The translations under genes were made by a program, and so were the position numbers. Under the pieces are notes generated by a model, which saw only the letters and a program-made list of their open reading frames with translations, made no database searches and was not told the origin of the DNA. This document shows, piece after piece, positions 62,301 through 64,000 of a DNA stretch of 64,000 nucleotides. This DNA comes from Neorhodopirellula lusitana (GTDB lineage Bacteria > Planctomycetota > Planctomycetia > Pirellulales > Pirellulaceae). Positions within the stretch are counted from its first letter, which is position 1. Each line of letters opens with the position of its first letter. Where the stretch lies: NCBI RefSeq assembly GCF_900182915.1, contig NZ_FXUG01000012.1:62001-126000 (forward strand), given 5' to 3'.

Positions 62301-64000
62301 ATGTTGGTATTGAACGCGACTGCTGCTGGTGAGGAACGTGTTCAGGTCCGCTCGCGTGCCCGACAGCGTCACCGTGTCGCTGTTGTTGCCGGTCACGGTC
62401 ACGCCGCCCGCGTCCGAGGCGAACAGCAATCCGCCGGTTGCGGTGGTGAGCTCGATCGTCAGCGTTTCTCCGTTTTCACCATCTGCATCGCGAAGGTCAA
62501 ATCCGGTGAAGATGAGATCGGACAACGTGTCTTCGAGGATCGTGAAGTTGGCTGGCAACGTGCCGTCGTTGTACGGATCGTCGTTCAGCCCAACGACGGT
62601 GATCGTTGACGCGGTGCCGATCGTTCCCGTGTCGCTTCCGCCGTTTGCGACGCCGCCATCGTCAGTGATCGTTGCCAGCGTGATTGTGCGGGTGCCGTTG
62701 GCGATGTTTTCGCTGGAGTTGTTGTATCGCAGATTGTCGAGAACGGCGTTTGCTTCCAATTCCGTGAAGCCGCCGGTCTTTGAAATGGTGACCGTTGCGG
62801 TGGTGCCGGTGATGGAAACGTCGACGTCGTAGCTGCGATTCGTGGTTGTTTCGCTGTTCAGATCGGTCAACTCAATCGTTTCGCTGTCAATGATCAGAGA
62901 TTCACGCGATCCGTTGGCCAGATCCGACACGGTGATGACCATCGAGTTGATGACGTCGGTACCTTCGATCGTGTCGGTCGACGAGATGCTGAAGACGCTG
63001 ACGTCGGAACCGTTTTCGATGAAGGTGGAATCATCTGCGGTCAACGTCGCGGTCGGTGCATCGTTGACCAGGGTCACGTCCATCGTGCGGCTGATCGTGT
63101 TGCTGGTCCCGCCATCACCATCGCTGACGGTCATCTCGATCGTACGTTGATTGGACGATGCGTCGTCGCTGAGGTTGCGGTAGGCGACTTGACGTGCGAC
63201 GGCTTGGACTGCGGTGGCGTCGGCGTCGTGGTTGAATGTGATCACCAACGCGTTGGTGCCGTTGCCGCCGGTGAACGTTCCGACTTCGGTCGCGCCGCTT
63301 CCGGAGTCGTAATAGACGCGGTTGCTCGCGGTGGTGACGTCGTTTCCGTCAAGAATGAAGATCCGGTCCGAGGATTGGCCGTTGGTGACGATGTCGGTGG
63401 TCAACATTCCACCGAAAAAGTCAACGCTGTCGCCGTCGGTGATCGTCAGGGTGTTTTCAATGTACGTGCCGGTTCCGTTTTCGACATAGGTGTCACCACC
63501 TGCCGTTGCGGTGATGATTGGAGCGTTGTTGGAAACACCGACGTTGATGCTGGTCGAACGCACGAGGCTGGTTCCGCCGTCACCGTCGGTCAATTCGAAA
63601 TCAATGTGACGAACCGTTTCCGTTGCGGAGACGGTATCGATGTTTTCGTAGGTGATGTTTTGGACCAAGGCGGTTGTCGCCGTCGCGTCGGCGTTGGCAT
63701 TGAGCGTGATGACCAATGCGACTCCGGAAGATCCACCGGTGAACGACCCGATGGTCGTGCCTTCGTAAGTGATGTCGCTGCCCGAGACGCCGATTTGGCC
63801 GGCGCCGGTGCCTTGGTTCTGGACCGCTAGAATGTCTTCGGCGGTGTCGCCACCGGAAACGATATCCACCGTCAGCGTTCCGGTATCAAAATCAGCGCTG
63901 TCGTTGTCGGTGACGACCACAGCGGTGCCTTGGTCGATCAGGACCGGACCTTCGCCTTCGGTGTAGTTGTAGGAATCGCCGTGCAAGTTATTGATGACCG
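47328..64000 (-). CDS. giant cadherin/VCBS-repeat surface protein, 5' end outside window
   Basis: One frame runs from the TGA at 47328 to the right edge: at least 5,556 residues, with the N-terminus missing (the frame continues VINNLHGDSYNYTEGEGPV without a start). Modules are joined by recurring V-N-D-A-P linkers. In protein order: about ten cadherin-like/tandem-95-type repeats (64000-58880) with two lectin-like inserts and one unique domain; three related modules of about 150 residues (58010-56655); two 907-residue beta-helix blocks (56654-51213); about six VCBS-like repeats (51212-48920); two cadherin-type and one Ig-like domain; an acidic Gly/Ser/Glu linker (about 48020-47830); and a C-terminal transmembrane anchor (about 47440-47520). 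Asp/Asn-rich turns suggest calcium binding. Probable roles are adhesion or cell-surface architecture (inference). The gene converges on the LRR-peptidase gene, 57 bases apart. Confidence 0.9.
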   Translation of the reverse strand, partial: VINNLHGDSYNYTEGEGPVLIDQGTAVVVTDNDSADFDTGTLTVDIVSGGDTAEDILAVQNQGTGAGQIGVSGSDITYEGTTIGSFTGGSSGVALVITLNANADATATTALVQNITYENIDTVSATETVRHIDFELTDGDGGTSLVRSTSINVGVSNNAPIITATAGGDTYVENGTGTYIENTLTITDGDSVDFFGGMLTTDIVTNGQSSDRIFILDGNDVTTASNRVYYDSGSGATEVGTFTGGNGTNALVITFNHDADATAVQAVARQVAYRNLSDDASSNQRTIEMTVSDGDGGTSNTISRTMDVTLVNDAPTATLTADDSTFIENGSDVSVFSISSTDTIEGTDVINSMVITVSDLANGSRESLIIDSETIELTDLNSETTTNRSYDVDVSITGTTATVTISKTGGFTELEANAVLDNLRYNNSSENIANGTRTITLATITDDGGVANGGSDTGTIGTASTITVVGLNDDPYNDGTLPANFTILEDTLSDLIFTGFDLRDADGENGETLTIELTTATGGLLFASDAGGVTVTGNNSDTVTLSGTRADLNTFLTSSSRVQYQHGVTHTEGTASDTITVVANDNGNTGNGGGTDQTLGTVQVNITNINDAPSGSDNTITIDEDNSHTFTLADFGYSDIEGDQFEFVHIDTLPGGGRLLYNGSAVTATDYVHYSDINSGLLTYEPVADENGSGYASFTFRVQDDGGTTNSGSDTDPLANTITFDVSAINDSAEFLADNEITNSDFATDLSDWTVAGNTDWDANQVRFGQIGGANGSISQTFTTVIGETYYLTFDYGDYSASQSQSLDVDVVGGATLLTKSLDSGVASNSPEAYTFRFTADSTSTTLTFTDTSADHSGVRGYLDNVEVRSTTIPAWADLDYTENDPATVVFPDVNLADIDDTHLESAVVRIGANFISTEDSLAAVNQFGIVASWNSGTGELTLSGTATVEQYETVLASVTYENSDSSPNTATRTIEVIVNDGDGDSNILSRDLTVESVNDDPYNSGSLPTSITVTEDVASNVDLSSIDLRDVDGSGGQDLSIKLSTSTGGNLYATTTAGVTVAGDGTSTLTLTGTRGDLNSFLDNATSVTYQHATPNLNGVAADSIQVAANDNGNTGTGGGTDQVFGNVSVDITAVNDAPTISSGFDTMVGEFGGNTSTSVVGKATLESSELIAVDSDQSYELSVTAWSGDGAGGNYDAGETHYLGFFSYDIDGNQITSQHTGHYAGAADTTLAVDLVAGATEIVLTDATGWYEGSSQNNRTFAWYGYTNNLGETYADYTYTRNVESNLWDADAIDHATGVITLRTAWAGPTILAGEAVRNVSPTGGTYQYPLLSNGPIDEAGGEYTISIGGANDTGATSQTQFRHGTAYIAPLVLANYTGTSNQLNISDFTVATEQGTTVFTEDAGPIAIIDDDFAITDVDDTHAESFNVTLTNGKIGDILNVNEGAINALGISVSGIPSGNLTGDGSITLTLTSDTPDSVTFADYQAALNEITFDNNSQDPDTTDRTMTFVVNDGDDDSATENLVIKVHAVDDAPIVSTTADNPTFTEDGSPVSVFSGTTIDAVEFGDTIGSFSISIDGVADGAHEQYRINSEFIELVDGNEGTTDTTGFHYSVSVNAGVATLTISSDSGIGSATAAALINNSGYQNTSETPTGSTRTVTLESVSEFEQDGVSDTTVVGTQSVITIAGVNDAPEFVGPELISNGTFDTDLSGWSTVGSTAYSSGEMNFGGGNAVGPHSASQTIATESGQTYRLTFDYRDGSDVKNQSLQVTVDGGSNLLTTSHIVTDIDGITFVRYEYTFTADSSTSTVTITDTSDTAGVSDDTNNVDGRVDNVSVLQINGHVGTASFTEGGSAFVLDSDLTLFDAEIDAGLDDYDNTELRLSRDGSANGDDVFGASGNLSALTETGSLVLNGETIGTVDQNSDGQLTLRFNTNLDADKLNEVLQSITYQNTSEAPPASVQLNWEFDDDNIGTQQGTGGEQTATAHTIVNITGVNDAPVLDYNYSTTFDTITEDDIDNAGQTVADILASSGQDILTDVDNDPEGVAIIISSPSNGVWEYSINGGTDWTDVGSVSTSNALLLRSTDLIRFNPNGEQGTTAAIAVRGWDQTDGTVGTYHNITNTGGDTAFSSNTETALITITDVNDAPVLDNSADLSLSAQNEDTGAPVGEVGTVITDIVSLGGNVTDVDASSQIGIAVTDADTTNGTWWYTVNSGSTWNALGSVSDVSARVLNANSATRIYFEADADFAGTVTDAITFRAWDRTLGSNGSMQNTSTNGGTTAFSTATETADITVNNVNDAPVLDDSSLYTLTSITEDDTSNGGQTVASILSSNAGTGITDADSGASEGIAIRSVSASNGHWEFSTNGGTDWTDVGTVSSTSALLLRDTDLVRFIPDGLNGEQGNLTIIGWDQTDGSTAGTKVNTSTTGGTSAFSDEVAVARITVTDVNDAPTVTSPTTATVDEGGSLSFDIVSAGILDTDDIDGDNLTVTVTADHAAIALSQTTGLTIIDGDGSDGTLQFSGSTADIDSALYGLDYDSQAGYNGSASLVVLVDDGSLTNSTTVAITVNPGQTVFVWDGGGATTDWTDADNWNHDLVPEADDIVVFDATSTKASTVDASFAGAISQINVTADYTNTITQAVDLNVTGDMSFLGTTWNANGATLDVDGDFTVTDLRSGGGDLFFGGDYTQTGGANNFSGTWTFDSTDAQTIETSRTIGSVDLASGSTITFASDLSVSGDLTHSSGTVDFAGHEVSLDGTGNQLIDAVGLTFDDFEFNNATGTITISGGLDIDGDLTYTNAATINGAGILASGNVITTDDAISGTSLLTIDGTGDQQISTGGGTGELGNLEINKASGTVQLLDAIELGGDFTHTSGGWDTNGQNVEFQGHNTTIDSGSATFDDVILNSTVAGTRAIVGTLDVDGDFTFANAGTLNGGQINVAGDITYSDDSYSGTTMIIADGTGNQTVSASNASAKAEHLTINKASGTLTFGTDLTINGTLNHLAGSVADLTHTITFGNNSGTIAASAINFDDVIFDSNYSKNISGVLNVGGDLTITSVSALNVGEIRVAGNITSSDTSVGGDAVLTLNGTGTQTISGDDLSDGKLNIDKTSGTVVLADDLVLNGSSQGMNVISGTLDLNGHTINATGEVVVNDSVLTGAGTITNDLTIEDDAIIRLSASSTSVYESIAVGGTFTLGLGAQLELDLTGMTAGGYLQDIFTSTTLAGTFDSITLANDSIGFTIDDEYNSPSGAVDIFLNSAPTGTIADVNVNEDDPDTVIDLDAALSDLEHADNELTYSLIGYTSPALLDSATIDNGAGTLTLDYAANQNGTYEITVRATDARGRYTDVAFDVTVAAGNDAPVVTGPATATVAESGSLTFDTGGAGLIDTDDIDGDNLTVTLTADHASIALAQTAGLTIIDGDGTDGTLQFSGSVADIDLALDGLSYDSQSGYNGSASLAVLVDDGDLTDSTTVAITVTPGQTTFVWDGGGATNDWSDADNWDHDLVPEADDIVVFNVTSSKSAVVDAAFAGAVSEIVIDASNASDLTLERSLSVSGDMTLGGTGGFSAPNQILDVDGNFSSAMSLQVFNADLNFGGDVSVNNASVNIGGSTWTFDGTGDQTFDTVAPVGSVVFDSAGTVTMGSDLTVTGDLTHNTGDVDFDGNTVILQGSSTQTIDVAGLSFDDVTINNTAAVNLTSDWNIDGELLIASTSSINGQDVNVAGDVTVQDTSWTGSSAIVLDGTGNQIVSGVAGYNMTNLTVNKSSGTTTLDGSMSLRGNLLHTSGTVDASTLDLSLVGSNNGMLHGTIGPINTLKINSNGIRNFFSDLTVNDQFTLQSAATLNGGNIQALGDVTFIDTSYIGSTQLELAGSASQTISASSASALVRNLEIDKSGGTAKFTDDFIATGSFTHTAGNVDMSAATAVFQGSGLSIDTDGMEFSNVEFASNAIFTLVSDMTITGDLTFDSLAGTSSGPGRLLVGGDIASNDTTVNGDIEIVLNGTGDQTISGDDLLDGTITIDKASGRAILADDWVNNGTGQQVIVSSGILDLNEYTLTTAGTTVIDGGTLESGGTITNDLTFQNIGTLRLDVDSTSVYETLDIGGTLTLASERLWIDVADVTTGGLVDDLLTYGTLVGTWDSVTLLNNSSKNFVHHLEYNSGDMNVFLNTPPSGAIPNVNVNEDAPDTIIDLAAAFSDEEHTDAQLTYTVVSNTNTGLFSSTTLNNTADTLTLDYAANQNGTATITVRATDARGEYTDVTFSVTVFAVNDAPVASNANDTATEDGSIVNGTLTVTDDDPGDSHTFALLTQPSEGTATVAANGDYTFDPGSDFQDLAEGETRLVTFTYRVTDDGTGNLTDDGTVYVTVTGTNDRPTIAIVDVIGAVTEDASTPNLTDNGSVTFTEFDATDALDSSVAISNTTTTGPVIPPALQTALDSALSLTQTGSNDGTIDWDFALANSLTQYLADGETITVTYTITVTDDSGTGNASATQDVTVTIAGTNDAPAISIDTSDSAADAFTVDGSSLSTSGTLTVADIDLTDTSNSTITGVVATGVTTGMGSDNADLLAMLDSTINVLNSTEQTGSFTWDFDSGSETFNHLGSGEQLTLTYTIQVTDSQGATDTQNVTITITGSNNAPSITVETGDSESATLNETDTAVTSSGTLTITDPNLTDTVSATPTSVVASGTTSGLGSDNADLLAMFSSTNTVISDSETSGTLTWDFDSDAESFDYLADGESLTLTYTITATDSQGITDTHEVVITINGTNDAPIISGGPDTTALTETNSGLTTSGTMTVSDIDLSDVVMAGVDNVAVTGSGAASVPGTLTNTELQNFLSVSPASILNGTQDSNTMTWVFDSSTEAFDFLRSGDELILTYTVSVTDDAGTPLSDTETVTITITGTNDGPIAVVDTATAVEAGGDTNGTPGTNPSGNVLTNDNDADDGDTQTVTAVDAGTVVEPTGLVDTDIAGQYGSIRISSNGSYTYTVDNDNTTVEALRTASDTLTDVFSYTMTDADGSESTQQITVTIQGNNDAPRDLTATTLEVDENATAGTLVGTVTGTDIDAGDTLSYDLSDNAGGRFYVDSSGNIRVLDGTLLNYEASSTHTLDVDVTDTLGATYTETFTVTLNDLNEFSVQATGDDDPAQNIVDENSGAGITVGITVGAIDQDGTNNTVTHTLINDAGGRFAIDSATGEIVTSATAPLNYELDTQHTVEVRSESSDGSFVTQTYIIQIRDINEAPIANPDSFDTTAGQEVSLAVEDFTVNDTDVDSDTLGVVIVVAPNHGSLTVETDGSITYQPVSGFFGTDTFQYRADDGMLLSTETATVTVTVIAGSSGTGSSGGSSGSGESGGTGVGEGEGSGEGEGEGEASESSESESSSTDSNAIGGLGPNAEDESKSSSASQAQRANNQSGNSGEDDDQGFSLDDSDGLTSSQGESGSELDNLLGRERFHGESAVFVGSAVSNMLSDILAEADDASLLAWYSRPDADNTLVNESEDREFVIGGVGTTLGLASIGYVLWALRGGMFMATMYAGIPSWRMLDPATLLNAYRNDDVAHDRVEELLD
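51213..53933 (-). repeat. giant protein block B: second 907-residue tandem copy
   Basis: This runs from NDAPVVTGPATATVAESGSL to just before NDAPVASNANDTATEDGS, exactly 2,721 bases. It consists of a cadherin-like domain, a junction VWDGGGATNDWSDADNWDHD, a beta-helix of repeating 'GDLTH...DGTGDQTI...KSSGT' strands, and a closing cadherin-like domain (SGAIPNVNVNEDAPDTIID). It aligns over its whole length with block A. Confidence 0.85.
53934..56654 (-). repeat. giant protein block A: first 907-residue tandem copy
   Basis: This runs from NDAPTVTSPTTATVDEGGSL to just before NDAPVVTGPATATVAESG, exactly 2,721 bases, the same as block B. The order is identical: cadherin-like domain, junction VWDGGGATTDWTDADNWNHD, beta-helix, and closing domain (TGTIADVNVNEDDPDTVID). 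Identity is high in the flanking domains and lower in the beta-helix. Confidence 0.85.
58470..58890 (-). other. lectin-like (CBM/DUF642-type) insert 2 in the giant protein
   Basis: About 140 residues starting ELISNGTFDTDLSGWSTVG, continuing QTIATESGQTYRLTFDYR and ending GRVDNVSVLQ. The 'NG-F-D-DLSGW ... TY-LTFDY ... -DNV-V' frame is typical of CBM4/9- and DUF642-like beta-sandwiches that bind carbohydrate. Confidence 0.65.
59870..60590 (-). other. single-copy non-repeat domain in the giant protein
   Basis: About 230 residues with no counterpart elsewhere in the visible protein, including SYELSVTAWSGDGAGGNYD, GETHYLGFFSYDIDGNQITS, a Tyr/Trp-rich stretch (FAWYGYTNNLGETYADYTYT) and TGVITLRTAWAGPTILAGEA. 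Aromatic richness contrasts with the Asp/Thr-rich repeats around it. The function is not recognised; a ligand-binding domain is possible. Confidence 0.55.
61370..61800 (-). other. lectin-like (CBM/DUF642-type) insert 1 in the giant protein
   Basis: About 140 residues starting EITNSDFATDLSDWTVAGN, with SQTFTTVIGETYYLTFDYG and ending RGYLDNVEVRS. It has the same plan as insert 2 but clearly diverged, and is flanked by cadherin-like repeats. Confidence 0.65.

Noticed and set aside
48424-63830. Numerous plus-strand frames of 100-290 codons opposite the giant gene
   Set aside because: The high-GC, repetitive Asp/Thr/Gly codons of the minus strand leave few stops on the complement. None has a domain, a signal or a ribosome site.
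1-64000. tRNA, rRNA, riboswitch, integrase, transposase or phage genes
   Set aside because: I looked through the intergenic stretches and translations and saw none; a covariance-model scan would be needed to exclude small RNAs.

Overview
The window reads as a chromosomal segment from a marine planctomycete, most likely a Pirellulaceae member related to Rhodopirellula. The grounds are protein families: a TIGR03000-type secreted protein, a PVC-type membrane-bound dehydrogenase with a C-terminal CxxCH haem motif, DUF1570-like exported metallopeptidases, several sulfatase-fold proteins, an alpha-L-fucosidase, an acrylyl-CoA reductase and a giant repeat protein. Genus-level placement is inference. 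No rRNA, tRNA, CRISPR array, prophage or insertion sequence was recognised.

Layout. 1-4616 is a minus-strand run: an edge-truncated PilM/GspL-like protein, a TauE/SafE permease, a coiled-coil membrane protein coupled to it by a one-base overlap, and an exported protein of unknown function. 4617-7966 holds two convergent genes for secreted low-complexity proteins (a 24% cysteine repeat protein and a Gly/Ser-rich TIGR03000 protein) with clear terminators between them. 7967-12128 is a minus-strand operon with ATGA overlaps: HAD phosphatase, Ppx/GppA phosphatase, and a membrane-anchored isoaspartate methyltransferase with a beta-sandwich tail. 12339-16297 has envelope genes: YejM-like sulfatase-fold protein, DUF502 protein and PAP2 phosphatase. 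16439-21171 carries a thioredoxin-fold DUF255 protein, an exported haloacid-dehalogenase-like protein and a Bcr/CflA-type transporter. 21401-24812 is a two-component cluster (soluble GAF-PAS kinase, single-domain receiver, divergent NtrC-type regulator). 25011-29355 has two MDR oxidoreductases flanking a YcaQ-type glycosylase and a trypsin-like protein. 29594-35531 is a TetR - lipoprotein adaptor - RND pump operon with a readable promoter and paired operators.

35598-47270 is mostly exported hydrolases: GH29 fucosidase, sulfatase, PVC dehydrogenase, two DUF1570-like metallopeptidases (one fused to leucine-rich repeats), plus an exported unknown and a small CxxC protein. 47328 to the right edge is a single minus-strand gene whose 5' end lies outside the window. 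At least 5,556 residues are visible: cadherin-like and VCBS-like repeats, two lectin-like inserts, a tandem pair of 907-residue beta-helix blocks of exactly equal length, an acidic linker and a C-terminal membrane anchor.

Together the genes suggest an envelope- and surface-centred lifestyle with breakdown of sulfated, fucose-containing polysaccharide. A window-wide peculiarity is the number of short perfect or near-perfect tandem arrays (7-22 bp units) beside gene ends and inside poorly conserved coding segments.
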